A stretch of 39,501 nt of DNA, from NCBI RefSeq assembly GCF_002266425.1, contig NZ_NPMN01000032.1:1-39501 (forward strand). The letters run 5' to 3'. A program made the position numbers and the translations under genes. This document shows, in pieces, positions 17,863-26,234 of this stretch. The stretch comes from Tissierella sp. P1 (lineage in GTDB: Bacteria > Bacillota > Clostridia > Tissierellales > Tissierellaceae). Each line of letters opens with the position of its first letter. Position 1 is the first letter of the stretch. The notes under the pieces were generated by a model. It was not told the DNA's origin. It made no database searches and was given only the letters and a program-made list of their open reading frames with translations.

Positions 17863-18489
17863 ATGTGGAAGAAGATATTGGCTAGTTTATTTATTAGTGC
17901 TAGTTTGTTTGCTATTAGTTCAACAGTTCATTCAGCAGCATTAACAAATACAACGAATGCAACCAAAACAGAGCAGACAACTAAAACAGATCAAACAACC
18001 AAAACGGAACAAACAACTAAAACAGATCAAACAACTAAAACAGAACAGACAACTAAAACAGACCAAACAACCAAAACAGACCAAACAGGCAAAACTGAGC
18101 CAAAAGTTGATATATCTAAATATCAAGTAATTAATCCTGAAAAAAATGCTTATTCTACAGAGGATAAGGTTGCTTTTATAAATGGGAAAGCTCCTTCAGG
18201 GACTTCTATTGTAATTCAGGTATATGGTACTACAAGAAAAAACTTTGATTTACTTACATTACCTACTGAAGATGACTATATAGAAATACTTTCTGAAACT
18301 GTAAAGTCAGGCAATCTAGGATTTTTTGATAAGCAACTTGAATTAGTAGCAGGAATTAATAAAATAGTTATTGATTTTGGTGTAGAAGAGGTACCAACTG
18401 TTGAAATAATAGTATATTTAAAGACTCCAGATTCCGGAAATAGTACAAAAGAAGTAAAAATTACAGATATAATACAGAAATTAAAATAA
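17863..18489 (+). CDS. Secreted hexapeptide-repeat protein of unknown function
   Basis: Residues 1-25 form a signal peptide (MWKKILASLFISASLFAISS, then an Ala-rich cleavage region). Seven hexapeptides of the form KTEQTT/KTDQTT cover 35-76. This Thr/Lys-rich linker should be extended and could span or bind the cell wall. The C-terminal part (about 82-208) looks like a beta-rich, Ig-like domain: it begins KYQVINPEKN, has alternating hydrophobic strands and no catalytic motif I recognise. The start follows AAAGGAGG. The gene sits between walK and yycH, where such a gene is not part of the standard wal order, and has its own WalR-like promoter. Confidence 0.8.
   Translation: MWKKILASLFISASLFAISSTVHSAALTNTTNATKTEQTTKTDQTTKTEQTTKTDQTTKTEQTTKTDQTTKTDQTGKTEPKVDISKYQVINPEKNAYSTEDKVAFINGKAPSGTSIVIQVYGTTRKNFDLLTLPTEDDYIEILSETVKSGNLGFFDKQLELVAGINKIVIDFGVEEVPTVEIIVYLKTPDSGNSTKEVKITDIIQKLK
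17965..18090 (+). repeat. 18-bp tandem repeat coding for KT(E/D)QTT
   Basis: Seven 18-bp units encode alternating KTEQTT and KTDQTT, the last ending in G. Silent differences (ACT/ACC, GAG/GAA, CAG/CAA) show the array is not a very recent amplification, but copy number may vary among strains. Confidence 0.9.
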
Positions 18490-18519
18490 TGCTTACCTAT
18501 GATATTGGAGATGGTTAAA

Positions 18520-19980
18520 ATGAGAGAAAGGATTAAGACTTTTCTATTGATATCATTAGTAGGTATTAGTTTGTTATTTACCAAAAGGCTATGGATAGAA
18601 TTACCTAATGAAATGCTAGGTGTATTTAGTAGAAGAAATGAAACATATAAGACATCATATTTATTATCAGATATGATAATTCCTAATAAATACTTGGTAA
18701 ATTTTAGTGATAAAAATCACACCATTTTCTATGATGATTCTAAACATGGGTTATGGACAAACTCCAGAAAAATCTTAAATGGTATCTTAAGGTTAAAAGA
18801 TGTTAAAGTTGTAGAATTACCAAACGATGAGTTTCTAACATATAATGGGAAAAGGTCTATAAGTTTTTATTTTCCTAATAAAATAAATACTTATATATTG
18901 GCTAAAGCCTTAGATGTTAAGGAGCCTAATCTTATTGTAGATACTATACCTAATATAAACAATATCTATGTTTATCTAGGTGAGGGTGATTCTTTTTTTG
19001 TATTTTCTGATGGAGAAAAACATATAGCTATATATGATGAATCTATTGATGTAGCTAGTCTTACGCAACAAGTTTCTATGATAGAAGAATCGGGAAATTA
19101 TAATTTCTATCATTCCATGAGGGATTATTATAGACTTGATAATGATATTTATGTAACTAATAATGATATGAAAAATCCATTGCCTACAGTATATGTAGAA
19201 AATGAGATAAGAAATTTGGATGAAAAAGAAAAGGAGAAGTTGGCAGAAAAATTTTTAAATATAGGTATTGATTATATTGGCGAAATAGGTGAGAATAACG
19301 GTTCGACGATCTATCGATATAATCAAAGAGTTCTAAAGTTAAATGTAAATGGTACTTTAGAGTATTTTCATCCTTTAGAGCAAGCTGTAAAGAAGAGGAA
19401 TCTATATCAAAGCTTAATCACTGCGGCTGAATTCATATCTAAAAGTGCAGGAGTACAAAAGGGAATGTATTTAGCTAAGGTAGAGGAAATTAAAATAGAT
19501 GATAGCTTTGGGTATAATTTAACATTTAGATATAGAGTTAGAGGAATACCTATAATTCTTGGGAATGAAATGGTAGATTTTGTTCAGATAGAAGTCTTCA
19601 ATGACCATGTAAGATCTTATAAACATTTTATTAGAAAAGATATGAATAAATCGGTAGATAAAGATATAAATAAACCAGTAGATAATATTCCATCGGGGGG
19701 CAAGATGTTATCTTCTTTTGATGTAATAGATAGGAATATAGATTTTATAGTCCAAAAATACTTAGAAGAAAATAATATCAGTTTAGAAAATCAAGAAGAT
19801 CTAGATATAAAAGAAAAAGTTTTATCCTCATCCTTTATACAAGACATTACTTTATCATATTTTGATCCATGTCTAAAGGATATAGAAGATGAGCTGATTG
19901 GTGTATGGGTTATAAAAACCAATAAAGGACTTTATGCCTTTGATATCTATAATGGATCTTTAGTATATGAAAAAAATTAA
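18520..19980 (+). CDS. yycH: Two-component system activity regulator YycH
   Basis: YycH is a membrane-anchored accessory protein that, with YycI, controls WalK activity from outside the membrane. The protein has one N-terminal transmembrane helix (about residues 4-24) and a long extracytoplasmic part with the mixed alpha/beta pattern of the family. At 486 residues it has the usual size. ATG 18520 is preferred because GGAG lies 9 bases upstream; an in-frame ATG at 18499 lacks such a site. Sequence similarity is weak, as usual for the family, and the assignment leans on its place after walK and before yycI. The yycI gene starts 22 bases downstream. Confidence 0.82.
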   Translation: MRERIKTFLLISLVGISLLFTKRLWIELPNEMLGVFSRRNETYKTSYLLSDMIIPNKYLVNFSDKNHTIFYDDSKHGLWTNSRKILNGILRLKDVKVVELPNDEFLTYNGKRSISFYFPNKINTYILAKALDVKEPNLIVDTIPNINNIYVYLGEGDSFFVFSDGEKHIAIYDESIDVASLTQQVSMIEESGNYNFYHSMRDYYRLDNDIYVTNNDMKNPLPTVYVENEIRNLDEKEKEKLAEKFLNIGIDYIGEIGENNGSTIYRYNQRVLKLNVNGTLEYFHPLEQAVKKRNLYQSLITAAEFISKSAGVQKGMYLAKVEEIKIDDSFGYNLTFRYRVRGIPIILGNEMVDFVQIEVFNDHVRSYKHFIRKDMNKSVDKDINKPVDNIPSGGKMLSSFDVIDRNIDFIVQKYLEENNISLENQEDLDIKEKVLSSSFIQDITLSYFDPCLKDIEDELIGVWVIKTNKGLYAFDIYNGSLVYEKN

Positions 19981-20002
19981 GGAGTATCGGATGGTGAATT
20001 AA

Positions 20003-20614
20003 ATGGACTGGTCAAAGGCAAAAACCATCTTAATAGTTGCATTCTTAATAACCAATATATTATTGGGTGTTGTTCTATTTTTAAGTGGAAGACAAGTAGA
20101 AACAGCGACAAAAGAGGGATTTATTGAAGATGTAACTAAACTTCTAAATAATAAAAATATTCTTATAGATACGGAAATATCTAGGGAAATTCCTAGTTTA
20201 AATACTTTAATAGTAGAATATGAAATCTTAGATCTATATGAAATAAATAAGAATTATTTCAATGGGGAAGGGAAAATCGAGTCAACAGATCAAGGCAGCA
20301 AAGGAATTATATATAATAATGAATATGTATTAATTGAAAATAGGAAAAAATTAACTTATGAAAATAATAATGAAGAAGAAAAATATACAAATTTAAATGA
20401 AGAACAAGCTAAGACAATTGCTTTAGAATTTTTACAGGATAAAAATTATGATACTTCGGATATGTTATTATATTATGCAAAAGAGCAAGATAATAGCTAT
20501 CGTCTAGAATTCTCAAAAATATATAATAGTAGATACGTAGAACGAGCAAATACTATTGTAGAAGTAGATAAAAGAGGGGTCAAAAAACTAGAGCGGATTT
20601 GGTTAAGGCTTTAG
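20003..20614 (+). CDS. yycI: Two-component system regulatory protein YycI, frameshifted near the C-terminus
   Basis: YycI pairs with YycH to modulate WalK. The N-terminus is typical: MDWSKAKTILIVAFLITNIL, with one transmembrane helix (about 7-28), then an extracytoplasmic domain. The frame stops after 203 residues, shorter than YycI proteins I know (about 240-280). The missing C-terminal part is visible just downstream in another frame, beginning STAPKAILSLLSMEEV and ending at 20852. An indel between about 20600 and 20640 has therefore split the gene, unless it is a sequencing error. If real, WalK control may be altered in this strain. Confidence 0.8.
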   Translation: MDWSKAKTILIVAFLITNILLGVVLFLSGRQVETATKEGFIEDVTKLLNNKNILIDTEISREIPSLNTLIVEYEILDLYEINKNYFNGEGKIESTDQGSKGIIYNNEYVLIENRKKLTYENNNEEEKYTNLNEEQAKTIALEFLQDKNYDTSDMLLYYAKEQDNSYRLEFSKIYNSRYVERANTIVEVDKRGVKKLERIWLRL

Positions 20615-20624
20615 ATGAAGGTGA

Positions 20625-20852
20625 GACGCCATATATATTAGTACAGCTCCAAAGGCTATTCTTAGCTTGCTAAGTATGGAAGAAGTATATGGAAAGACTA
20701 TAAAAGATATATCCTTATGTTATTACTTTGACCCTATAGAACAGGATTATTTGAAAGAATATAAAAATCCTAAAAAAGGAAAAGCTAATCCAGCTTGGAG
20801 AGTTTTATTTGATGATGGATATAAGGTAATAATAGATAACTACAATAGATAA
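20625..20852 (+). pseudogene. yycI: C-terminal remainder of YycI in a shifted frame
   Basis: About 75 codons continue the YycI domain: STAPKAILSLLSMEEVYG, TIKDISLCYYFDP and, near the end, PAWRVLFDDGYKVIIDN. The only initiation codon (TTG at 20667) lies inside the conserved stretch and has no ribosome binding site, so independent translation is unlikely. Between the two parts a short third-frame stretch (LDEGETPY) may also belong to the protein, which would imply two small indels. Confidence 0.7.
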
Positions 20853-20857
20853 CTATC

Positions 20858-20886
20858 AAAAGAAGAATTTCTAATTCTTCTTTTTT
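20858..20886 (+). terminator. Intrinsic terminator after yycI
   Basis: A 12-bp stem (AAAAGAAGAATT at 20858-20869 pairing with 20873-20884) with a TCT loop and a T run. It would separate walRK-yycHI from yycJ and the later genes. Confidence 0.8.
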
Positions 20887-21011
20887 AATGTATATAGATT
20901 ATAATATAAAAAAGGCTGTTAATGAAGTACTAATATATTAAAGATAAATATTTAAAAATGAGAATTTTTGAATGGTTATAAGAATTATAATACAAAATGG
21001 GGGAGACTATT

Positions 21012-21806
21012 ATGGAGATTAAATTTTGTTCCTTGTCTAGTGGAAGCTCTGGGAACTGTCAATATATTGAAACTAAGAATACAAGAATATTAATAGATGG
21101 AGGATTTTCTGGAAAAAGAATGGAAGCTCTACTATCATCTATAGGAGTATGTCCCAGCACTTTGGATGGAATATTGGTGACTCATGAACATATAGACCAT
21201 GTCAAGGGGGTAGGTGTTTTCTCAAGGAGATATGATTTGCCTATATATGCAAATGGAAATACTTGGCTAGGGATGGAAAGAATGATTGGCAAGATACAAG
21301 AAAAGAATATAAAGGTTTTTATTTCTGAGGAATATTTGGATATTAAGGATATTACAGTCTATCCTATTAATATATCTCATGATGCTTTGGAACCAGTCGG
21401 GTACATATTTTTTTATAATAAAATTAAAATTAGTATTATAACGGATACAGGTTGGGTAAATGATAATATGAAAACTAAAATTAAAGATTCTAATCTTTAT
21501 TTGATGGAATCAAATCATGATATAACTATGTTGAAAGAAGGCAGCTACCCTTGGCCATTGAAACAAAGAATACTCAGTACAAAAGGACACCTATCAAATG
21601 ATGATGCAGGAAGAGTTTTAGGAGAAGTTATATCAGGCAATGGAGAAATAGTCTTATTAGGACATTTGAGCCAAGATAATAATACTCCAGATCTTGCTCA
21701 TAAAACTGTAAAAAGTTTATTATTAAATCAAGGTATAGATACAAGCAAAGATATTACATTGGATTTAACATATAGAGATAAGGTAACAAAAGTTTATAAT
21801 CTATAA
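21012..21806 (+). CDS. yycJ: MBL-fold metallohydrolase YycJ (WalJ)
   Basis: A metallo-beta-lactamase-fold nuclease-like protein. The metal site is seen in THEHIDH (H58, H60, D62, H63). It opens with CSLSSGSSGNC, the standard YycJ motif (residues 6-16), and its 264-residue length matches the family. ATG 21012 is chosen because GGGGGAG lies 6 bases upstream; an earlier ATG at 20997 overlaps that site. YycJ is linked to DNA repair or coordination of cell division in other Firmicutes. Here it follows a terminator and is 16 bases before htrA, so yycJ-htrA-surE may form their own unit. Confidence 0.93.
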   Translation: MEIKFCSLSSGSSGNCQYIETKNTRILIDGGFSGKRMEALLSSIGVCPSTLDGILVTHEHIDHVKGVGVFSRRYDLPIYANGNTWLGMERMIGKIQEKNIKVFISEEYLDIKDITVYPINISHDALEPVGYIFFYNKIKISIITDTGWVNDNMKTKIKDSNLYLMESNHDITMLKEGSYPWPLKQRILSTKGHLSNDDAGRVLGEVISGNGEIVLLGHLSQDNNTPDLAHKTVKSLLLNQGIDTSKDITLDLTYRDKVTKVYNL

Positions 21807-21822
21807 TTATGGAGGGATCGAA

Positions 21823-22968
21823 ATGAGTGATTATAACTATTATAGCTATAATAAACCACCTAAGAAAAGAAGCTTTTTTTCATACTTTATAGTAGGGTTA
21901 ATAGGAGCTATTATAGGTGGAGTTTTGAGTGTCTATGTGGCACCTACTTATTTATATGGTAAAATATTGCCTATGCCAGAAATATTTGTAAGACGGGAAA
22001 CAGGACCTATTAATGAAATTAATATTACACCAACTGAAGATATTTCCACGGTGACTGCTGTGGCTAAAAAAACCATAGGCTCAGTAGTAGGTATAACTAC
22101 AGTTCAAGAAATTAGGGAATTCTTTTGGGCAAGAGATGCAGAAGGAGTAGGATCTGGAGTAATAATCGACTCAGATGGATATATTTTAACTAACTCCCAT
22201 GTTATAGGAGATGGTAATGCAAAGAGTATAACTGTACTTATTGAAAATAGAGATAAAATGCCTGGTAAGGTTCTATGGTATGACGCAGCACTTGACTTGG
22301 CAATAGTAAAAGTAGATGCCAGAGACCTCCCAGTAGCAGATCTGGGAGATTCAGATTTACTTGAAGTAGGTCAATTAGCAATTGCAATAGGTAATCCTTT
22401 GGGCCTTGATTTTCAAAGGTCTGTAACTTCAGGTGTAATCTCAGGACTCCATCGTTCTATTAGGGTAGATCAATATAATGTAATAGAGGATTTAATACAA
22501 ACTGACGCATCTATAAATCCTGGAAATAGCGGAGGACCACTTTTAAACAGCTATGGTGAGGTAATTGGTTTAAATACAGCGAAGATTCAAACTGGAGAAG
22601 GATTAGGTTTTGCTATTCCAATAAATCTTGTTAAATCAATTGCAGAAGAAGTAATTAAAGAGGGTAGTTTTAGCAATGTGTATATTGGATTTGAAGGTAC
22701 AGAAGTAAATAAATATGAAAGATACTTTGGGATAGACCTAAGAGTAGATAGTGGAGTTGTGATTGTTGAAGTACTACCAAATTCTCCAGCAGCAGATGCT
22801 AACTTGAAAACTCTTGATATAATAACTAAGGTAGATGATGAAAAGATTGAAACCATGACTCAGCTGAGAAAGGTATTATATAAATATAGAATTGGAGATA
22901 AGGCAAATTTAATAATAATTAGAGATGGTCAAGAAATGAAGACAGAAATTACATTTACAAAATTTTAA
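21823..22968 (+). CDS. htrA: HtrA-type serine protease (DegP family)
   Basis: A membrane-anchored quality-control protease facing the outside. It has an N-terminal cytoplasmic segment, a transmembrane helix (about 19-40), a trypsin-like domain with triad H126 (TNSHV), D158 (DAALDLAIV) and S236 (NPGNSGGP), and one C-terminal PDZ domain (about 280-375). All catalytic residues are intact and the 381-residue length is normal. The start has GGAGGGATC upstream. Its place after yycJ is the usual one in wal loci (HtrC/YycK position). Confidence 0.93.
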   Translation: MSDYNYYSYNKPPKKRSFFSYFIVGLIGAIIGGVLSVYVAPTYLYGKILPMPEIFVRRETGPINEINITPTEDISTVTAVAKKTIGSVVGITTVQEIREFFWARDAEGVGSGVIIDSDGYILTNSHVIGDGNAKSITVLIENRDKMPGKVLWYDAALDLAIVKVDARDLPVADLGDSDLLEVGQLAIAIGNPLGLDFQRSVTSGVISGLHRSIRVDQYNVIEDLIQTDASINPGNSGGPLLNSYGEVIGLNTAKIQTGEGLGFAIPINLVKSIAEEVIKEGSFSNVYIGFEGTEVNKYERYFGIDLRVDSGVVIVEVLPNSPAADANLKTLDIITKVDDEKIETMTQLRKVLYKYRIGDKANLIIIRDGQEMKTEITFTKF

Positions 22969-22988
22969 TATACTTGGGGAGGAAGACA

Positions 22989-23738
22989 ATGCGAATTTTA
23001 TTAACAAATGACGATGGAATAATGGCAGAAGGCATATATACTTTGGCTAAAGAATTAGAAAAGGATCATGAAGTTATTATAGTGGCACCTGAGATTCAAA
23101 GATCAGCACAGAGCCATGCAATTACATTATTTCAACCTTTAGTAGTTAAAGAAGTACAGTTAGAAGGATTGAAATCTAAAGCCTATAGTATATCGGGAAC
23201 ACCAGCCGATTGTGTTAGAGCTGGATTAGAGATTTTAACAGATGGACCAATAGACATGGTTTTTTCAGGTATAAACATAGGGCTAAACTCAGGTATGGAT
23301 ATATTATATTCTGGTACAGTATCTGCTGCTATTGAAGCCAATATTTATAAAATACCATCTATAGCAGTATCGGCTGAATTAGTAGACGGGAATGCAAAAT
23401 TTGATATAGCGGCTAAATATGCAAAAAAAACATTAGAAGATTCCAAAGATAAATTGAGTAAATCCAATTTAGTTTTAAATATAAATACTCCATATAAAGA
23501 GGAAGACGATATATTGGGAATAAAGGTTTGTAAAATTGGGGGCGTAATTTACGATTATTATTTTATGGATCATAATGAAAAAGGAGAGAAGATTCTAAAG
23601 CTAAAGGGTAGAAGGGAAACAGAAATAGAAGAAGATACAGACAGATACTATTTACAACAAGGGTATGTAACAGTAACTCCTCTTCACTATGATTTAACTA
23701 ATTTTAAATTATTAGAAGAAGTAAAGGGCTGGATATAA
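22989..23738 (+). CDS. surE: 5'/3'-nucleotidase SurE
   Basis: A metal-dependent phosphatase acting on nucleoside monophosphates, linked to survival in stationary phase. The N-terminal MRILLTNDDGI supplies metal ligands D8 and D9. Further family blocks are APEIQRSAQSHAIT, YSISGTPADCVRAGL and SGINIGLNSGMDILYSGTVSAA. The 249-residue length is standard. ATG 22989 is chosen because GGGGAGGAAG lies about 6 bases upstream; a TTG at 22974 is within that region. The gene is 20 bases after htrA, suggesting cotranscription. Confidence 0.94.
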   Translation: MRILLTNDDGIMAEGIYTLAKELEKDHEVIIVAPEIQRSAQSHAITLFQPLVVKEVQLEGLKSKAYSISGTPADCVRAGLEILTDGPIDMVFSGINIGLNSGMDILYSGTVSAAIEANIYKIPSIAVSAELVDGNAKFDIAAKYAKKTLEDSKDKLSKSNLVLNINTPYKEEDDILGIKVCKIGGVIYDYYFMDHNEKGEKILKLKGRRETEIEEDTDRYYLQQGYVTVTPLHYDLTNFKLLEEVKGWI

Positions 23739-23805
23739 AGCTGAATATTTAGTATAATTTTGGGTAGTAATTAAATATTACTTTAACAGAGGAAAGGGTG
23801 TTAAT

Positions 23806-24108
23806 ATGTTTAAAATTAGAAGCAAGGAAGAGGTATTGAAAGAATATGTAAATCGTTACCCTGAATTAGATCAATTTATAATTGATGAGTTATCTAGGGA
23901 ATATGATAGGTACATAGATTTGCTAAAAAACCTAGAAACAAGAGAAGAAGCATTAGAGATATTTGAAGAAGAGATAGAGAAAAATGAAAGAAGATATCAA
24001 GACAACGCTCAAATGAAAGCTTTAGAAGGTTCAACCCATGATCAATTTATGGAAATACTTGCAAATTATGGGATGATAGTATTTTTTAGAGATAACATGT
24101 TAGAGTAA
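23806..24108 (+). CDS. Small helical protein of unknown function
   Basis: A 100-residue, highly charged protein predicted to be all helical, with a Glu-rich central segment (about 40-65) that could form a coiled coil. No family is recognised and it has no signal peptide or membrane segment. The ATG follows GAGGAAAGGG, a good ribosome binding site, and the position between surE and rlmH on the same strand supports a real gene. Confidence 0.65.
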   Translation: MFKIRSKEEVLKEYVNRYPELDQFIIDELSREYDRYIDLLKNLETREEALEIFEEEIEKNERRYQDNAQMKALEGSTHDQFMEILANYGMIVFFRDNMLE

Positions 24109-24112
24109 CATC

Positions 24113-24146
24113 AATTGACGATTAACAAAGGACAATGAACAATTTA
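24113..24146 (+). repeat. Degenerate heptamer repeat (GACAATT-like)
   Basis: Starting at TTGACGATTAACAAAGG the sequence shows four or five imperfect 7-base units around A-A-C-A/G-A-T-T. Arrays of this kind are scattered in intergenic DNA of several bacteria. No function is evident. Confidence 0.35.
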
Positions 24147-24205
24147 GGACATTAAAACTTCTGAAATGTGGAAACTTTAAATTAATTTTAGATAATAAAA
24201 AAGGA

Positions 24206-24250
24206 TTAAAGGGCTGTATATAAAAGTATACAGCCCTTTAATATTTATTT
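24206..24250 (+). terminator. Strong hairpin upstream of rlmH
   Basis: A perfect 15-bp stem (TTAAAGGGCTGTATA at 24206-24220 pairing with 24227-24241) has a 6-base loop and a T-rich tail. It should terminate the transcript coming from surE and the small gene. Confidence 0.75.
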
Positions 24251-24350
24251 GAATAAATGGAATTCTAGATATACAAAGATGAAAGTTTTAGATAATTTAT
24301 GATAAAATAAAAATAAATAAAAATATATTTGAAATGAAAGTAGGGTTGCT

Positions 24351-24830
24351 ATGAATATTAGAATTGTTGCAGTAGGAAAGATAAAAGAAAAATATATACA
24401 AGAAGGCATTAAAGAATTCACAAAGAGATTATCAAGGTATTGCTCTTTGGATATTATAGAGATAGATGATGAAAAAGCACCAGAGAATTTATCTGAAAAG
24501 GAAATGGAAATAGTGAAGACTAAGGAAGGAGAAAGGATATTAGGAAAGATTCCTCAAAATTCTTTTGTTATTGTCTTAGCCATAGAAGGCAAGCAACTAT
24601 CATCGGAGGAGCTATCTGAGAAGATGGCAGATCTAATGATAAATGGAATAAATGATATTACCTTTGTTATAGGAGGATCTCTAGGATTATCTATAGATGT
24701 GATGAATAGGAGCAATTTTAAGCTATCCTTCTCAAAGATGACATTTCCTCATCAATTAATGAGGCTTATATTGCTTGAACAGATATATAGAGGATGGAGG
24801 ATAATGAAAGGTGAACCGTACCATAAGTGA
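24351..24830 (+). CDS. rlmH: 23S rRNA (pseudouridine-1915 N3)-methyltransferase RlmH
   Basis: A SPOUT methyltransferase that modifies pseudouridine 1915 in helix 69 of 23S rRNA. The 159-residue sequence is complete: [20 protein letters not shown] at the start, the SAM-binding [10 protein letters not shown] knot region, and the conserved end [21 protein letters not shown]. It is the classical integration target of staphylococcal cassette chromosome elements, and the last codons here closely resemble that attachment site. The gene remains intact across the junction, as expected for SCC-type insertion. Upstream DNA is conserved wal-locus sequence and downstream DNA is accessory. Confidence 0.96.
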   Translation: MNIRIVAVGKIKEKYIQEGIKEFTKRLSRYCSLDIIEIDDEKAPENLSEKEMEIVKTKEGERILGKIPQNSFVIVLAIEGKQLSSEELSEKMADLMINGINDITFVIGGSLGLSIDVMNRSNFKLSFSKMTFPHQLMRLILLEQIYRGWRIMKGEPYHK

Positions 24831-24842
24831 CTGCGGTTTTTT
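24814..24842 (+). other. Candidate SCC-type attachment site at the rlmH 3' end
   Basis: The last rlmH codons and the following bases (ACCATAAGTGACTGCGG plus six T) differ only slightly from the staphylococcal attachment core, recalled as ATCATAAGTGATGCGG plus T. The flanking AACCG (24814-24818) and CGGTT (24834-24838) form an inverted repeat, also a feature of SCC ends. Beyond this point all genes look accessory. The second copy expected at the far end of the element is not in the window. Confidence 0.65.
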
Positions 24843-25276
24843 GGTAATTGTGTAGGCGAGATTCTATACAAGCTATATTTATAGTCTTCAAATCTTGTGG
24901 AGTGAATTTTAGTTAGTTTTACGTAAATTTAATTAGATGTAAATATTGTGCAAGCATAACTATTTGAGACTTATATAGTTTCAAGTGGTTTTATTAGTCA
25001 TCTATCTATTTCTGGTATTGGGGAGTCTATTCGACGGTGAAGATGGCATTGTGACGGCTAATTATGATAACTGCATCATGAGTGGAGGCTTGTGATAAGT
25101 AATTTGTAAAACTGTGAATAGAGGATTGAAATCTTTTTTAAACTGGATGCTGTTATTTTAGAAATTTGATTTGTAGTTATCATTATTACTGTAAAATTAT
25201 ATTATAAAATGTTATAAAAAGCACTAGATCTTAGTAGTGAAATATGTTATAATTAGTAATGTTTAATGAGAGGTGA
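24843..25276. other. Non-coding left end of the inserted element
   Basis: About 430 bases between the attachment site and the methyltransferase gene contain no convincing gene. A patch near 25020-25090 is clearly richer in G and C than its surroundings and might be a decayed remnant. A TATAAT lies at 25248-25253 upstream of the methyltransferase gene, without a good -35 box. Confidence 0.4.
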
Positions 25277-25282
25277 ATGAAA

Positions 25283-26209
25283 ATGAAATTAATAGATATA
25301 ACAAATGAGTTTGACAATAATGATCAGATTATTTATTCACATGGCGATTGTTGTGAAATTCTCCGTAAGGTACCAGATAATTCAATAAAATTGATTATTA
25401 CATCACCACCATATAATATTGGAAAAGAATATGAGACAAAAGAATCAATAGAAGTATATTTACAAACGCAAACTGAAATAATAGAAGAAATTATAAGAGT
25501 GCTATCACATGATGGTAGTATATGCTGGCAGGTTGGAAATTATATAGATGATTATGAAGTCTATCCACTTGATATTTTCTATTATGAAATTTTTAAAAAA
25601 TTTGGACTAAAGTTAAGAAATCGAATTATTTGGCATTTTGGGCATGGATTACATACACAAACAAGATTCTCTGGAAGATATGAAACAATTCTTTGGTTTA
25701 CAAAATCAGATGAATATACTTTTAACTTAGATGATGTTAGAGTACCTCAAAAGTATCCTGGGAAAAGACATTATAAAGGAAAAGATAAGGGTAAACCTTC
25801 TGGCAATCCATTAGGTAAAAATCCTTCAGATATATGGGAGTTTCTATATAATGAATGGGATTCAGGATTATGGGATATTCCAAATGTCAAAGCAAATCAT
25901 ATTGAAAAGACGCAACACCCATGTCAGTTTCCAGTAGAACTGGTTGAGAGATGTGTTTTAGCATTAACTAATGAAGAGGATTGGATATTAGATCCATTCG
26001 CTGGGGTGGCTTCGACGATTATTGCTGGAATAAAGAATAATAGACGAAGTTTTGGAATTGAAAAAGAACGAGAATATATTGATATTGGTATTGAAAGAAT
26101 TAAGGATTTTTTAAATGGTGAATTAAAGATTAGACCTTTAGGAAGAAATGTATATAAACCAACAGGAAAAGAAACAGTTGCTCAAATACCAGAAGAATGG
26201 TTGAAATAA
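25283..26209 (+). CDS. DNA methyltransferase, N6_N4_Mtase family (beta class)
   Basis: A modification enzyme that methylates adenine-N6 or cytosine-N4 in DNA. The catalytic motif IV is TSPPY (40-44), a form most typical of N4-cytosine enzymes, and the SAM-binding motif I (LDPFAG, 236-241) comes near the C-terminus. This order defines the beta class. A target-recognition region lies between them (about 120-210). The 308-residue length is normal for a type II enzyme. ATG 25283 gives a 6-base spacing from AGAGGTGA; ATG 25277 touches it. The gene converges on the helicase-nuclease operon and shares a terminator with it. It most likely protects host DNA from that operon. The recognition sequence cannot be inferred. 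Confidence 0.9.
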   Translation: MKLIDITNEFDNNDQIIYSHGDCCEILRKVPDNSIKLIITSPPYNIGKEYETKESIEVYLQTQTEIIEEIIRVLSHDGSICWQVGNYIDDYEVYPLDIFYYEIFKKFGLKLRNRIIWHFGHGLHTQTRFSGRYETILWFTKSDEYTFNLDDVRVPQKYPGKRHYKGKDKGKPSGNPLGKNPSDIWEFLYNEWDSGLWDIPNVKANHIEKTQHPCQFPVELVERCVLALTNEEDWILDPFAGVASTIIAGIKNNRRSFGIEKEREYIDIGIERIKDFLNGELKIRPLGRNVYKPTGKETVAQIPEEWLK

Positions 26210-26234
26210 GTCCCATATCTTGAGGGACTTATTT
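26204..26234. terminator. Bidirectional terminator with both stop codons
   Basis: A perfect 11-bp stem (AAATAAGTCCC at 26204-26214 pairing with 26224-26234) with a 9-base loop contains the TAA of the methyltransferase gene and the TAA of the convergent nuclease gene. Confidence 0.85.

Noticed and set aside
17941..18126. Cysteine-rich leftward frame (61 codons)
   Set aside because: It is the antisense of the Lys/Thr hexapeptide repeats; the Cys-Phe-Ser pattern is a by-product of the repeat DNA and there is no ribosome binding site.
24960..25100. Possible 36-codon GTG frame in the left end of the element
   Set aside because: No ribosome binding site and no recognisable similarity; a chance frame in a slightly GC-richer patch is more likely.
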